Shown: positions 1 to 9,504, counted from the first letter of the stretch. The stretch is 64,000 bases of DNA from JAVBNF01 sp031551725 (GCA_031551725.1 JAVBNF010000034.1:54343-118342); one strand, 5' to 3'. Notes: generated from the sequence alone by a model not told the origin. Made by a program: numbers and translations.

Positions 1-1
1 G

Positions 2-736
2 ACGGTTAACATGGGTGCAACCGCTATCGGAACAGGTATTTGCTCTGAGCCGGGTTATAGCGAAATCTGCGTTGCTGCATTGAAAGATATTACCAAATGG
101 AACATTGTTTTAGCTGAAGATTTGGTTGAAGCAACTTCCGATTGTACTGTATTTGTGAACTATTCAGGCGCTATCCGCAGCTTGTGCGTTCGTTTGAACA
201 AAACTTGCAACGACTTGCGTTTGATGGCTTCAGGTCCTCGTTGCGGTTTGCGCGAAATCAACCTCCCTGCTTTGCAACCGGGTTCTTCAATCATGCCGGG
301 TAAAGTGAACCCTGTAATTCCTGAAGTGGTTAACCAAACTTGCTTCAAAGTAATGGGTAACGATTTGACTGTAACTTTGGCTGCTGAAGCCGGTCAATTA
401 GAGTTGAACGTTATGGAGCCTGTTATTGCTTACGCATTGTTCGAATCTACCGAATTGATGGCTCATGCATTCGACTGCTTGCGCGTTAACTGTATCGACG
501 GTATCACCGTTAATGCAGATCATTGCTTGGAAATGGTTCGCAACAGTATCGGTATCGTTACTGCTTTGAATCCTTATATCGGATACAAAAACTCTACCAA
601 AATTGCAAAAGAAGCGTTGGAAACAGGTGGAAGCGTGTACAATATGGTAATTGAAAAAGGTATTTTAACAAAAGAACAATTGGATAAAATCCTTGCTCCT
701 GAGCACATGATCAAACCTACAAAAGTTCAATTGTAA
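2..736 (+). CDS. aspA: Aspartate ammonia-lyase, C-terminal part
   Basis: This is the C-terminal half of an aspartase, which interconverts L-aspartate with fumarate and ammonia in the cytoplasm. The reading frame is open from base 2, so the gene begins to the left of the window; the ATG at 11 is internal. The fumarase/aspartase signature GSSIMPGKVNP lies at about 281-313 and carries the mobile loop that holds the catalytic serine. The remaining helical part (EVVNQTCFKVMGND, ALNPYIGY) is typical of the family. The MATE gene follows after 4 bp, so the two may be co-transcribed. Fumarase class II is the main alternative, but the C-terminal sequence reads as aspartase. Confidence 0.9.
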   Translation, partial: TVNMGATAIGTGICSEPGYSEICVAALKDITKWNIVLAEDLVEATSDCTVFVNYSGAIRSLCVRLNKTCNDLRLMASGPRCGLREINLPALQPGSSIMPGKVNPVIPEVVNQTCFKVMGNDLTVTLAAEAGQLELNVMEPVIAYALFESTELMAHAFDCLRVNCIDGITVNADHCLEMVRNSIGIVTALNPYIGYKNSTKIAKEALETGGSVYNMVIEKGILTKEQLDKILAPEHMIKPTKVQL

Positions 737-740
737 TTGA

Positions 741-2102
741 ATGGCTAAACTAACGACGGGAAACGAAGGCAAACGAATATTTGCCTTCGCCGTCCCTATA
801 CTTTTTGGAAATGTATTTCAACAGCTGTTTCAAATTACAGACAGCATTATTGTTGGAAGATTTATCGGGAAAGATGCGCTCGCAGCAACGGGCGCTTCAT
901 TTCCGATTATCTTTTTATTGGTTTCGCTCGTGATGGGTGTCACGATGGGAGCCTCAACCATTATCGGTCAAAGTTTCGGTGCAAAAAACTACGATAATAT
1001 CAAAAAAGCAATCAGCACCGTTTATATCTTTTTGCTGATAACATCCGTCATGTTGGTAGGTATCGGCCATCTTTTCAGTAAAGAAATCTTGCGACTGACC
1101 AATTTAGATGAAGCGCTGATCCCGGACGCCTCTCTTTTTATGGATATCTTTATGATTTCTTTCATTTTTCAATCGATATTCTTTGGCACCACATCCATTT
1201 TACGTGGCTTGGGCGATTCTCGAACGCCCTTGTATTTCTTGATTATTTCGACAATTTTAAATATTATTCTCGAACTCCTTTTTGTTGTTGTATTTGAATG
1301 GGGCATTGCCGGTGCGGCATGGGCCACGGTTGTGGCCACGGCAATCACTGCTTTTGCATTGATTATCTATCTCAACAGAACCAACGAACATGCGAAATTG
1401 CGCTTTCGCGAATTAAAATGGGACAAAAACTCGTTTATGCAATCCATTCGCATTGGCATTCCGGCAGGTTTGCAGCAATCGTTTGTTGCGTTTGGAATGC
1501 TTGCGCTGATGAGTATTGTAAATAGTTTTGGTGCAGACGTTACGGCAGCCTACACCATTGCCGGACGTGTAGAAGCTTTTGCCACCATGCCTGCAATGAA
1601 CTTTGGAATGGCTTTGAGCGCTTTCGTTTCACAAAACCTTGGTGCCAAACGGATCGACAGGGTTTACAACGGTTTTCAAGCAACCTTGAAAATGATTATG
1701 TGGATTACCGTTATTATTTCGCTTTTCAATATTTTCTTGGGTGAATATGTACTCCGCTTGTTCACCACCGACCCGAACGTAATCGAAATCGGACATCGCT
1801 ATTTGATTATCACCGGGGCTTTTTATGTGTTTTTCTCATCTATGCAGACAACCGGTGCGGTGATGCGCGGTGCAGGCGCAACGATTTTCCCGATGTTCAA
1901 CACGCTTTTGGCATTGTGGATTATTCGTATTCCCCTTGCTTATTTGTTTTCACACTGGTTTGGCGTAGACGGTATATGGTGGGCGATTCCCGCTGCCTGG
2001 GGTGTGGGCATGCTGGGCTCGCTGATCTACTATAAGAGTGGCCGTTGGAAGAACAAAGGTATCGTAAAAATCGGAGAAGAGGAAATGGGAGAAATCTTAT
2101 AA
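741..2102 (+). CDS. MATE family multidrug exporter
   Basis: This 453-residue inner-membrane protein looks like a Na+- or H+-coupled exporter of the MATE (NorM/MepA/DinF) superfamily. It shows about twelve hydrophobic segments and the family pattern near the start: VPILFGNVFQQLFQITDSIIVGRFIG, given here in parts as VPILFGNVFQ and TDSIIVGRFIG, then GASTIIGQSFGAK. The related motif AFVSQNLGAKR occurs in the second half, as expected for two homologous bundles. The length is usual for MATE proteins. The ATG is 4 bp after the aspA stop. The substrate cannot be told from sequence. Confidence 0.9.
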   Translation: MAKLTTGNEGKRIFAFAVPILFGNVFQQLFQITDSIIVGRFIGKDALAATGASFPIIFLLVSLVMGVTMGASTIIGQSFGAKNYDNIKKAISTVYIFLLITSVMLVGIGHLFSKEILRLTNLDEALIPDASLFMDIFMISFIFQSIFFGTTSILRGLGDSRTPLYFLIISTILNIILELLFVVVFEWGIAGAAWATVVATAITAFALIIYLNRTNEHAKLRFRELKWDKNSFMQSIRIGIPAGLQQSFVAFGMLALMSIVNSFGADVTAAYTIAGRVEAFATMPAMNFGMALSAFVSQNLGAKRIDRVYNGFQATLKMIMWITVIISLFNIFLGEYVLRLFTTDPNVIEIGHRYLIITGAFYVFFSSMQTTGAVMRGAGATIFPMFNTLLALWIIRIPLAYLFSHWFGVDGIWWAIPAAWGVGMLGSLIYYKSGRWKNKGIVKIGEEEMGEIL

Positions 2103-2105
2103 CTT

Positions 2106-4409
2106 TTAATGCGAATTCCTTATCGCACGATTATTAAACAAAGTATATCCGATGTTAAACGAGAAGTTCAAATCGGTCCAATCACCCCAATTGTCGTATT
2201 TATTAATGGCAAAACTTACCGGACCTATAGGTGTGTGATACACGGCTCCTAACGAACCTGCAAAACTTCTATCGGCGAAAGCATCGCCATAATAAGGCTG
2301 ATAAATATCATTTTTAATTGCCTTGTAAGGCTGAAAAATATAGGCTTCGGCGCGGACATCCAGCTTTTTCCAAAAGGTAAAAACATTTTGCACGCCAAAT
2401 GCTGCATATTGATGGGCTCGAAACTGCGGCAAGAAAATCGTCATACTTTCTATTGTTGGATAAAAAGCCGGCGCATTCAAAATCGTAAGCGTATAATTAT
2501 GCATCAACGGCTGGCTCGAATAGCATGCATTTGCAAGAAAACCAAACGTATACCGCTTGGCGATTTTGAAATATTTTTGATACAAAATTTCTGCAGAAAA
2601 ATAATTGAGATATGAACTGGTATCTTTTTCAACAAAATTAGCCGATCCGATATCTGTTCTTGATTGTCCGGTAACAAATCGTGCATCTATGTGCAATTTC
2701 ATCCCGCGATTAGCATACTGCTTATGATTCAAAGTGCTTCCTTCGTAATTAAACTTAAATACGTGCGGATGAAATTTTGTAACATCGGCTGTATCCTGTT
2801 TTGTAAAGAAACTTGAAATATAATATTCGTCCTTTTCCATTGCATACGCATATCCGACTGAGGTTTTAAACATCAATCCAACCGGCATTCCGACATTCAA
2901 CTCAAAATCCGTTTCTTTTTCTTTTAAATAAACAGGCACATCTTCCTGATAAAAAAAGGACGAAGTTTTCAGATAATCCCATCCGTTAAATGTTACTCCA
3001 CCATCAATAAAAAAAGGCAATTTCCTCGGATAAAACACTATTGCCCTATAACTTGCAGAATTATAAAAACGCCCGGCATAAGCATTAATATATGTTTTAT
3101 AAATATTATGCCGGAAATATGAATAATTCAATTGTAAAAACAATTCCGAAGCCGTTGACGATGAAATATTTCCACCAATATCCAACGAAAAATTCTTAGC
3201 CTCTTCGAGCCTCAAATGCAGCGCAAACGCATCCTTGGCAGTATCATAAACAGCCCACGGATGACTGTAGCTGATTTTCGGATCGCTGGCAATACGGTTG
3301 TAATAAGGCTGCGCATCGTCGAAGGTAATACTATCGTCAATATTTGCAAGCGTTTTCATTACGAATTGCTGCTGATATTTATTCAAATTTTCGAGAATAA
3401 GCGTATCAAAAACCAACCCGGGAATCTTTTCTTTAAACATTTCACGCTTTTTTTCAACATCTTCCTGTGTGGTCAATCTTTTAATTTTAGCTTTGATATC
3501 GGGCATTTTATCCATCGTTGCAAGATATCCGTTATGAAGAAAAACGCCCGCTTTCGCGAAATCGGTCACTTTCACATCCGCCACTTTGGGTTCAATAAAA
3601 ATACAATTATTGCAATGTTTGTTTTCTTCATTTTCTTTCATCACCAATAATTCGACAAACGACATTAACTGGTCGTGCTGTACTTTCTTTTTATAAACAA
3701 GGCAAACATTCGATCCGATAATGATATCGGGATTAAATTCATTGCGCATTTCATTAATTGGAAAGTTATCGTAAATTCCGCCATCGAAATACACGATACT
3801 ATCAATAACAACGGGGCTGAAGAACAAAGGAAAAGTCATGGAAGCCCGAATTGCACTGCCGAGATTCCCTCCTTTAAAATAAGTAGTACGTCCACGCTGA
3901 ACATCCGAGCCTGTACAACGAAAAGGGACGAACAGGCTATCAAAATTGCCTTTTGCCGCAGCATTTGCGCCCGAGAACATTTTCATAAACGTATAATCCA
4001 TCACAATGGGCGACACAATATTGGTGGGCAAATGCGGTTTAATACCCGATTTCATATCTAAATCCAATGAAACCCACGCCGGATTATCTTCCGGCTTGCG
4101 AAAATAATAGGTCGTCCGCGGATCGATCTTACCGGTAATCCAAGTTTCAAAATCGGGCGACATAAAAATCTGTTCCATTTCATCGGGCGTATAGCCTGCG
4201 GCGTAAAGTCCGCCGACAATGGCTCCCATTGAGGTTCCGGCAATATAATCAATCGGAATCCCCTGTTCTTCCAAGGCTCTAATCACACCGATATGCGCCA
4301 AACCTTTCGGCCCGCCGCCACTCAACACCAAACCCACTTTTTGAGCATGGGTATGAACTGAAAAAATCAGCAATAAAAAAGCAATAATTATTTTTTGAAA
4401 AAAATTCAT
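2106..4409 (-). CDS. Patatin-like phospholipase with C-terminal outer-membrane barrel
   Basis: The 767-residue product starts with a Sec signal peptide (about 1-23, ending HAQ). A patatin domain follows: oxyanion-hole glycines GGGPKG at 31-36, nucleophile Ser60 in GTSMG, and the dyad aspartate Asp209 in DGG. The second half (about 330-767) is rich in alternating aromatic strands and ends in a short hydrophobic/aromatic tail, fitting a POTRA plus BamA/surface-antigen-like barrel. This architecture is known from PlpD-like proteins and is common in Bacteroidota. It probably hydrolyses phospholipids at or beyond the outer membrane. It is convergent with the MATE gene, with only 3 bp between the two stop codons. 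Confidence 0.88.
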   Translation of the reverse strand: MNFFQKIIIAFLLLIFSVHTHAQKVGLVLSGGGPKGLAHIGVIRALEEQGIPIDYIAGTSMGAIVGGLYAAGYTPDEMEQIFMSPDFETWITGKIDPRTTYYFRKPEDNPAWVSLDLDMKSGIKPHLPTNIVSPIVMDYTFMKMFSGANAAAKGNFDSLFVPFRCTGSDVQRGRTTYFKGGNLGSAIRASMTFPLFFSPVVIDSIVYFDGGIYDNFPINEMRNEFNPDIIIGSNVCLVYKKKVQHDQLMSFVELLVMKENEENKHCNNCIFIEPKVADVKVTDFAKAGVFLHNGYLATMDKMPDIKAKIKRLTTQEDVEKKREMFKEKIPGLVFDTLILENLNKYQQQFVMKTLANIDDSITFDDAQPYYNRIASDPKISYSHPWAVYDTAKDAFALHLRLEEAKNFSLDIGGNISSSTASELFLQLNYSYFRHNIYKTYINAYAGRFYNSASYRAIVFYPRKLPFFIDGGVTFNGWDYLKTSSFFYQEDVPVYLKEKETDFELNVGMPVGLMFKTSVGYAYAMEKDEYYISSFFTKQDTADVTKFHPHVFKFNYEGSTLNHKQYANRGMKLHIDARFVTGQSRTDIGSANFVEKDTSSYLNYFSAEILYQKYFKIAKRYTFGFLANACYSSQPLMHNYTLTILNAPAFYPTIESMTIFLPQFRAHQYAAFGVQNVFTFWKKLDVRAEAYIFQPYKAIKNDIYQPYYGDAFADRSFAGSLGAVYHTPIGPVSFAINKYDNWGDWTDLNFSFNIGYTLFNNRAIRNSH

Positions 4410-4475
4410 TCGTAGATTTTTAAGCTACAAATGTACGAATTTTTCTATGGATTGTGTAATTTGCATAAATTATTT

Positions 4476-4534
4476 AATCACAAAGGACACAAAGTTCACA
4501 ATTTTACTTTGTGCTCTTCGTGTCCTTTGTGGTT
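4476..4534. repeat. Nested inverted repeat between thiC and patatin gene
   Basis: A near-perfect 15-base inverted repeat (CACAAAGGACAC core) has its outer arms at 4476-4490 and 4520-4534. A second, inner pair (CACAAAG/CTTTGTG) lies at 4488-4494 and 4507-4513. It sits just after the thiC stop codon, so it can act as a terminator for thiC. The words CTTTGTG and CCTTTGTGG are common in intergenic palindromes of Bacteroidota, so it may also be a copy of a dispersed element. Confidence 0.6.
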
Positions 4535-4551
4535 ATAAATTAAAACTTTAC

Positions 4552-6243
4552 TTATTTCATGCATTCACTTACATCCTGCGAAATGCGCATGGCACAGAAA
4601 TTCGGTCCGCACATGGTACAATACTGCGAATCTTCACCATGTCCCTGATGGCGGATTTTGAAATATTCCAACGCACGTTCAGGGTCTAACGACAAGTTAA
4701 ACTGGTCTTTCCAGCGAAAATCAAAACGAGCTTTACTCAATGCATTGTCACGCAATTGTGCGCCCGGGTGTCCTTTGGCTAAATCCGCGGCATGCGCTGC
4801 AATTTTGTACGTTACCACGCCTACGCGAACATCCTCTTTATCAGGAAGTCCCAAATGTTCTTTTGGAGTTACGTAACACAACATGGCTGTGCCGTAAAAG
4901 CCAATTAAAGCCGCGCCGATTCCGGATGTAATATGGTCGTAGCCGGGTGCAATGTCCGTCACCAAAGGCCCCAAGGTATAAAACGGCGCTTCGTGGCAAT
5001 ATTCGATTTGCTTGTCCATGTTTTCCTTGATTTTATTCATCGGAACGTGGCCGGGACCTTCAATTAATACTTGAACATTGTGTTTCCAAGCAATTTTTGT
5101 CAATTCGCCTAATGCCTCCAATTCTCCAAATTGCGCTTCATCATTGGCATCGTCGATACTTCCGGGACGCAAGCCATCGCCTAAAGAAACAGCCACATCA
5201 TAGGCTTTTAAAATCTCGCAAATATCATTAAAATGCGTATACAAGAAATTTTCTTGATTGTTGAAAATCATCCATTTAGCCATGATTGAACCGCCGCGCG
5301 AAACAATACCTGTCCGGCGTTTTTTAGTCAGCGGCACATGCTTGCGCAAAAGTCCGGCATGAATGGTAAAATAATCAACGCCTTGCTCACATTGCTCAAT
5401 CAAGGTATCGCGATACAATTCCCATGTTAACTTTTCAGCAATGCCATCTACTTTTTCCAAAGTCTGATAAATAGGCACTGTACCTACAGGAACAGGACAG
5501 TTACGAATAATCCATTCGCGTGTTTCGTGAATATTGGCGCCTGTAGAAAGATCCATCAATGTATCGCCGCCCCAGTAGCAGCTCCAAACAGATTTGTCTA
5601 CTTCTTCTTCAATACCCGAAGAAGTGGCAGAATTTCCAATATTTGTATTGATTTTTACCAAAAATTTACTGCCAATAATCATCGGCTCCGCCTCAGGATG
5701 ATTAATATTTGCAGGAATCATGGCACGGCCTGCCGCAATTTCATCGCGTACAAATTCCGGAGTGATAAACGTTTTTATTCCTTCGGCTTCAAGCTGTTGA
5801 TTTTCGCGAATGGCCACATATTCCATTTCCGGCGTAATTATTCCTTGCTTTGCATAATACATCTGCGTAAGCTCTTTCCCTTGCTTTACGCGATAAGGCA
5901 AATGATTATGTTCAAAACGCAAGCTATCAAGCGATTTGTCAGCCAAACGCATGCGGCCGTATTCGGACGTCATTTGTGAAAGCTGTTCTGCGTCACCGCG
6001 TTGTACAATCCATTGTTCGCGAAAGCGCGGCAAGCCTTTTTTCAAATCAACCTCAACATTTGGATCACTAAAAACACCGCTTGTATCATAAACTACCACA
6101 GATTTATTGGGATAATGCACACGTTTACCGTCTTCAATCTTAACGGTATCAGTCATTTGAATGCGGCGCATCGGCACACGGATTTCCGGAAACAGTTTTC
6201 CGCTTATGTAGACTTTCTCTGAGTTTGGATAAGTTACTTTCAT
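4552..6243 (-). CDS. thiC: Phosphomethylpyrimidine synthase ThiC
   Basis: This radical SAM enzyme converts aminoimidazole ribotide to hydroxymethylpyrimidine phosphate, the pyrimidine half of thiamine. The product has 563 residues, the usual ThiC size range. Near the C-terminus is the non-canonical cluster motif C-x2-C-x4-C (CTMCGPNFC), which binds the [4Fe-4S] cluster. Other family segments are readable: NINHPEAEPMIIG, GTVPIYQ, GPGHVPMNKI and PGYDHITSGIG. A TPP riboswitch sits in its leader, which directly supports the role. No other thiamine gene is next to it in this window. Confidence 0.97.
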   Translation of the reverse strand: MKVTYPNSEKVYISGKLFPEIRVPMRRIQMTDTVKIEDGKRVHYPNKSVVVYDTSGVFSDPNVEVDLKKGLPRFREQWIVQRGDAEQLSQMTSEYGRMRLADKSLDSLRFEHNHLPYRVKQGKELTQMYYAKQGIITPEMEYVAIRENQQLEAEGIKTFITPEFVRDEIAAGRAMIPANINHPEAEPMIIGSKFLVKINTNIGNSATSSGIEEEVDKSVWSCYWGGDTLMDLSTGANIHETREWIIRNCPVPVGTVPIYQTLEKVDGIAEKLTWELYRDTLIEQCEQGVDYFTIHAGLLRKHVPLTKKRRTGIVSRGGSIMAKWMIFNNQENFLYTHFNDICEILKAYDVAVSLGDGLRPGSIDDANDEAQFGELEALGELTKIAWKHNVQVLIEGPGHVPMNKIKENMDKQIEYCHEAPFYTLGPLVTDIAPGYDHITSGIGAALIGFYGTAMLCYVTPKEHLGLPDKEDVRVGVVTYKIAAHAADLAKGHPGAQLRDNALSKARFDFRWKDQFNLSLDPERALEYFKIRHQGHGEDSQYCTMCGPNFCAMRISQDVSECMK

Positions 6244-6384
6244 TATCGTTTAATGTTTAATGTTGAACGTTTAAAGAGGGCTGCTGTCTCCAAACCTACA
6301 CCCGTCATTCGTAACTCGTAACTCGCAACTTGTCACCCGTCACTCAATAACATTCTCCTTATCCCCAAAAATAATAGAAACAAA
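6244..6384. other. thiC leader spacer with short direct repeats
   Basis: This 141-bp stretch lies between the riboswitch and the thiC start. It holds repeated words (TTTAATGTT twice, CGTAACTCGTAACTCGCAAC, then two CACCCGTCACTC-like words). No gene is visible. Similar AACTCG/GTGACAAG words recur in other host spacers (about 59603-59630 and 61643-61704). Confidence 0.45.
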
Positions 6385-6460
6385 CGTCCCTACGCCGGCA
6401 TTACCCGTACAGGTTCAAAGGGTTTGATCTCAGCCTTGCTTCGGCACCCCTAATTTTCGG
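6385..6460 (-). promoter_or_regulatory. TPP (THI-element) riboswitch upstream of thiC
   Basis: On the minus strand the stretch reads AGGGGTGC, then GCTGAGAT, then CCTTTGAACCTG, then GGGTAATGCCGGCGTAGGGA. These are the conserved P2-P5 segments of the thiamine pyrophosphate aptamer in the right order. It lies 141 nt upstream of the thiC start codon and just below a -7 box. Binding of TPP is expected to lower thiC expression. I see no strong terminator between aptamer and start, so control may be translational. Confidence 0.95.
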
Positions 6461-6468
6461 CAAAGATA
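6461..6468 (-). promoter_or_regulatory. Bacteroidota -7 box for riboswitch-thiC
   Basis: TATCTTTG on the minus strand matches the TAnnTTTG -7 consensus of Bacteroidota and abuts the riboswitch. No clear -33 TTG is seen at the usual spacing. Confidence 0.6.
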
Positions 6469-6492
6469 CAAAAAAATACTGAATATATTATT

Positions 6493-6522
6493 TTGTGAAA
6501 CCGATTATTTTTTGTAATTTTG
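6493..6522 (+). promoter_or_regulatory. Promoter of porP/sprF-like gene
   Basis: A -33-like TTG (6493-6495) is followed after 19 bp by TAATTTTG (6515-6522). The start codon lies about 31 bp downstream. It is divergent from the thiC promoter. Confidence 0.6.
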
Positions 6523-6553
6523 CGTATTAAATTGTCTAAAAAGGCTTTTGCGA

Positions 6554-7552
6554 ATGCGCCAAGTTCTACTCAAATATATCATTATCTTCTTCTTATGTAT
6601 AGAAGGTTTTTCTTCCGTGCGTGCGCAGGACCCATTGTTCAGTCAATTTTACGCCAATCCGTTGTATTTAAATCCAGCTTTTGCAGGCTCTCAGATTTGT
6701 CCACGCATTGTAGGAAACTTTAGAGATCAATGGCCGTCAATTCCAGGACAATATATCACATTTAGTGGATCTTACGATCAACATTTCGATCAATTATCGG
6801 GTGGTTTGGGATTTCAAGTGATGAATGACCGTGCAGGTGGCGGAAGTTACTCCATGACAAGCGTTTCCGGAATCTACTCCTATCGTTTAAATTTTAATGA
6901 TGATTTTTCGATTCGCGCGGCAGCAAAAGTTTCGTTTTTAAATCATCATGTAGATTGGTCAAATCTTACATTTCCAGATCAATACGACGAACGCTTAGGC
7001 TTTTTAAATCGTCCTACACAAGAAAATATTTCACTTGACCCTCAATCACGTAGTACAGCCGATTTCGGCGTGGGTATTGTGGGCTATGCCGAAAGTTTCT
7101 TTGCCGGATTTTCAGTTGATCACTTAACACAACCGGATTGGGGATTTTCATCAACCTACAAGTTACCGATGAAATTTACTATGCATGCGGGCGTTACCAT
7201 TGATGTTCAACAAAAACGCAGCCCTTATCGCGATGAAAAATCCATTACGATTTCGCCTAATATTTTATACCAACAACAAGGCACCAGCAATCAATTAAAT
7301 TACGGTCTTTATGTAAACTTTAGTCCGTTTGTTCTCGGCGCGTGGTTCCGTCAAAATTTCAAACAAGCCGATGCGTTGGTATTTTTGGCAGGCTTGCAAC
7401 ATAACAGTTTGAAAGTTGGTTACAGTTACGATTTAACGCTCTCGGAATTAAGAGGTTCCACAGGAGGCGCACACGAAATATCCGTAGGTTTCTTACTCCC
7501 TTGTCCGGAAAAGAAACATAAAGTGAAAGTCATCAATTGTCCTAAATTTTAG
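6554..7552 (+). CDS. PorP/SprF family type IX secretion membrane protein
   Basis: The product has about 332 residues and begins with a signal peptide ending near VRAQ. Mature PorP/SprF proteins start like this one: QDPLFSQFYANPLYLNPAFAGS. The rest alternates polar and aromatic residues as in an outer-membrane barrel (SGSYDQHFD, GGLGFQVMND, LRGSTGGAHEISVGFLLPC). In known type IX systems the family partners the secretion machinery or SprB-type adhesins. A TTG at 6548 could start two codons earlier; the ATG at 6554 is preferred because TTG starts are rare here. GldJ follows, after its own -7 box. Confidence 0.9.
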   Translation: MRQVLLKYIIIFFLCIEGFSSVRAQDPLFSQFYANPLYLNPAFAGSQICPRIVGNFRDQWPSIPGQYITFSGSYDQHFDQLSGGLGFQVMNDRAGGGSYSMTSVSGIYSYRLNFNDDFSIRAAAKVSFLNHHVDWSNLTFPDQYDERLGFLNRPTQENISLDPQSRSTADFGVGIVGYAESFFAGFSVDHLTQPDWGFSSTYKLPMKFTMHAGVTIDVQQKRSPYRDEKSITISPNILYQQQGTSNQLNYGLYVNFSPFVLGAWFRQNFKQADALVFLAGLQHNSLKVGYSYDLTLSELRGSTGGAHEISVGFLLPCPEKKHKVKVINCPKF

Positions 7553-7581
7553 AAAAGTTAGTATTTTTCAAAGATTTTTAC

Positions 7582-7589
7582 TAACTTTG
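7582..7589 (+). promoter_or_regulatory. -7 box for gldJ-like gene
   Basis: TAACTTTG matches TAnnTTTG and lies 21 bp before the first ATG. A -33 TTG at good spacing is not evident. Confidence 0.5.
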
Positions 7590-7610
7590 TAGTTTGAAAA
7601 TTCAGTTTAT

Positions 7611-9119
7611 ATGAATAGCAATATGAAAAACAGTTTTTTAATCATCGGTCTTATGCTCATGGCTGCGGCCTGCACTACCGGCCCACAACAACAATCGAAA
7701 ACTACCGGTTGGAATTTAAACGATCCTCAATGGGGAGGCTACGAAGTTTCTCCGGGTTATCGCCAACCTACGCCTCCGGGCACCACTTTCATTGAAGGTG
7801 GCTCTTTCGTAATGGGTAAAAATCAAGAAGACTTATTATTCGAATACAATAATATTCCACGCAAAGTGAGCATTGCCTCATTTTATATGGATGAAACGGA
7901 AACTTCCAATGCTGAATACCGCGAGTATTTGTATTGGTTGGAACGTATTTACGGAAGCGAATATCCAGAAGTTGTACGTCAAGCAAGTCCGGACGAGTTT
8001 GTTTGGAGAAATGTCGGCGCTTACGCTGAAAACATGGTTGACTTATATTTCCGCCACCCTGCCTACCAAAATTATCCGGTTGTAGGTGTTAGTTGGGAAC
8101 AAGCTGTTGCTTACTGTGATTGGAGATCGGATCGTGTGAACGAAAAAATCTTGATCGACCGTGGTATTTTAAAAGTTGATCCGGCGCAAACCGCTGAGAA
8201 CAACTTTAATACAGATGCATATTTAGCAGGTCAGTACGAAGGAGTTGTTAAGAAAGAGCTTCGCGATATGAATCCGAATGCTACAGAAAAAACACGTAAG
8301 GTGCGCTTGGAAGACGGTATTTTGCTTCCTAAATTCCGCCTCCCGACAGAAGCCGAATGGGAATACGCCGCTTTAGGTTTAGTTGGCAATTCGTATGACG
8401 AACGAGTTTTAGAACGTCGTGTATACCCTTGGAACGGTACAGGTGTTCGCTTTAGCGATCCATCATTGCTCGGACAAATGCGTGCGAACTTTGTACGTGG
8501 GCGCGGCGATTATATGGGTGTCGCCGGTAGCTTGAACGATGGTGCAGTTTTCACAACACATATCTATTCTTATCATCCGAACGATTATGGTTTGTATAAC
8601 ATGGGTGGCAATGTGAGCGAATGGGTAATGGACGTATACCGTGTGCTTAGCGCTGAAGATGTGAGCGAGTTAAACCCTTTCCGTGGAAACGTTTATATGA
8701 CGAAAGTTCGCGACGAAGAAGGTTTGATTGCTGAAAAAGATTCATTGGGACGTATTCAATATAGAGAAGTAACCACAGAGGAATCGGCTAACCGCCGCAA
8801 CTACCAAAAATCAGACAATCGTAATTTTGGTGATGGTGATTATACTTCTGCTATTGTTGACAACTGGTTGGAATTGCCGGAAGGTGCTGATGCAAATGCA
8901 TCTACATCGAACATTTCGTATGAATTTGGAAAAACATCTTTGGTAACAGACCGTTCACGCGTAGTAAAAGGCGGCTCTTGGAAAGATCGCGCTTATTGGT
9001 TGAGTCCGGGCAACAGACGTTTCTTGGAACAAGATCAATCTACGGAATGGATCGGTTTCCGCTGTGCGATGTCACGCGTAGGCTCTGCTTATGGTGCGAA
9101 TTACCAGACACAAAAATAA
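7611..9119 (+). CDS. gldJ: Gliding motility / type IX secretion lipoprotein, GldJ-like
   Basis: This 502-residue lipoprotein has a lipobox ending in AAAC at about residue 21. The rest is a SUMF1/formylglycine-generating-enzyme-like fold. Segments in order are FIEGGSFVMG, FYMDETETSNAEYREYLYW, YPVVGVSWEQAVAYCDWRSDRVNE, LPTEAEWEYAA, YNMGGNVSEWVMDV, VVKGGSWKDRAYWL and GFRCAMSRVG. The WRSDRVNE and RHPAYQNYPVVGVSW stretches fit GldJ better than GldK/PorK. GldJ stabilises the gliding/type IX apparatus in known systems. The genes gldK, gldL, gldM and gldN are not here. A second ATG at 7623 is an alternative start. The stop lies 9 bp before ssrA. Confidence 0.83.
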   Translation: MNSNMKNSFLIIGLMLMAAACTTGPQQQSKTTGWNLNDPQWGGYEVSPGYRQPTPPGTTFIEGGSFVMGKNQEDLLFEYNNIPRKVSIASFYMDETETSNAEYREYLYWLERIYGSEYPEVVRQASPDEFVWRNVGAYAENMVDLYFRHPAYQNYPVVGVSWEQAVAYCDWRSDRVNEKILIDRGILKVDPAQTAENNFNTDAYLAGQYEGVVKKELRDMNPNATEKTRKVRLEDGILLPKFRLPTEAEWEYAALGLVGNSYDERVLERRVYPWNGTGVRFSDPSLLGQMRANFVRGRGDYMGVAGSLNDGAVFTTHIYSYHPNDYGLYNMGGNVSEWVMDVYRVLSAEDVSELNPFRGNVYMTKVRDEEGLIAEKDSLGRIQYREVTTEESANRRNYQKSDNRNFGDGDYTSAIVDNWLELPEGADANASTSNISYEFGKTSLVTDRSRVVKGGSWKDRAYWLSPGNRRFLEQDQSTEWIGFRCAMSRVGSAYGANYQTQK

Positions 9120-9128
9120 CATTCACCA

Positions 9129-9498
9129 GGGGCTGACTGGTTTTGACAGCAGGTGAGTAGGAATGTAAGCACGTCGGGGGTTTTGTGAAGCTGCCCCGTT
9201 AACACCAATCGCTAATCGCTTTAACTGGCGAAAATAACAATTACGCGCTCGCAGCCTAATCTTAGAGATTACGCATGAGCTGCTTCCCGGAAGAGTCCGC
9301 TTAACACTTGACCGATCGAAGTATAAGCTAAGTTAGGTCGATTCGAATAGTGCTTCTATGTTCGGATTGTAAATAGAAGATACGGAGCTTATAGGTCGTT
9401 GCACGCCGGTAAGTTCTCGACAATCAAGCAGCAACTAAACGTGTAGAAAGCCTTTTTGCAACTTGTTTGGACGGCGGTTCAACTCCGCCCAGCTCCAC
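9129..9498 (+). ncRNA. ssrA: Transfer-messenger RNA
   Basis: This is tmRNA, which rescues stalled ribosomes and tags the nascent peptide. The 5' end GGGGCTG (9129-9135) pairs with CAGCTCC (9490-9496) to form the acceptor stem. The T-arm segment GGCGGTTCAACTCCGCC precedes the 3' end. The tag frame is readable at 9227-9259 as GENNNYALAA followed by TAA, a typical Bacteroidota tag. A full CCA is not encoded after the discriminator base. The last 13 bases are the prophage attachment core, so integration rebuilds the 3' end without changing the RNA. Confidence 0.96.
9486..9498 (+). repeat. attL core
   Basis: CGCCCAGCTCCAC at the 3' end of ssrA is identical to 53381-53393. The bases on either side of the two copies differ, so 13 bp is the full identity. 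It covers part of the T-arm and the acceptor stem, a common target of tyrosine integrases. Confidence 0.9.
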
Positions 9499-9504
9499 AA
9501 ATAA

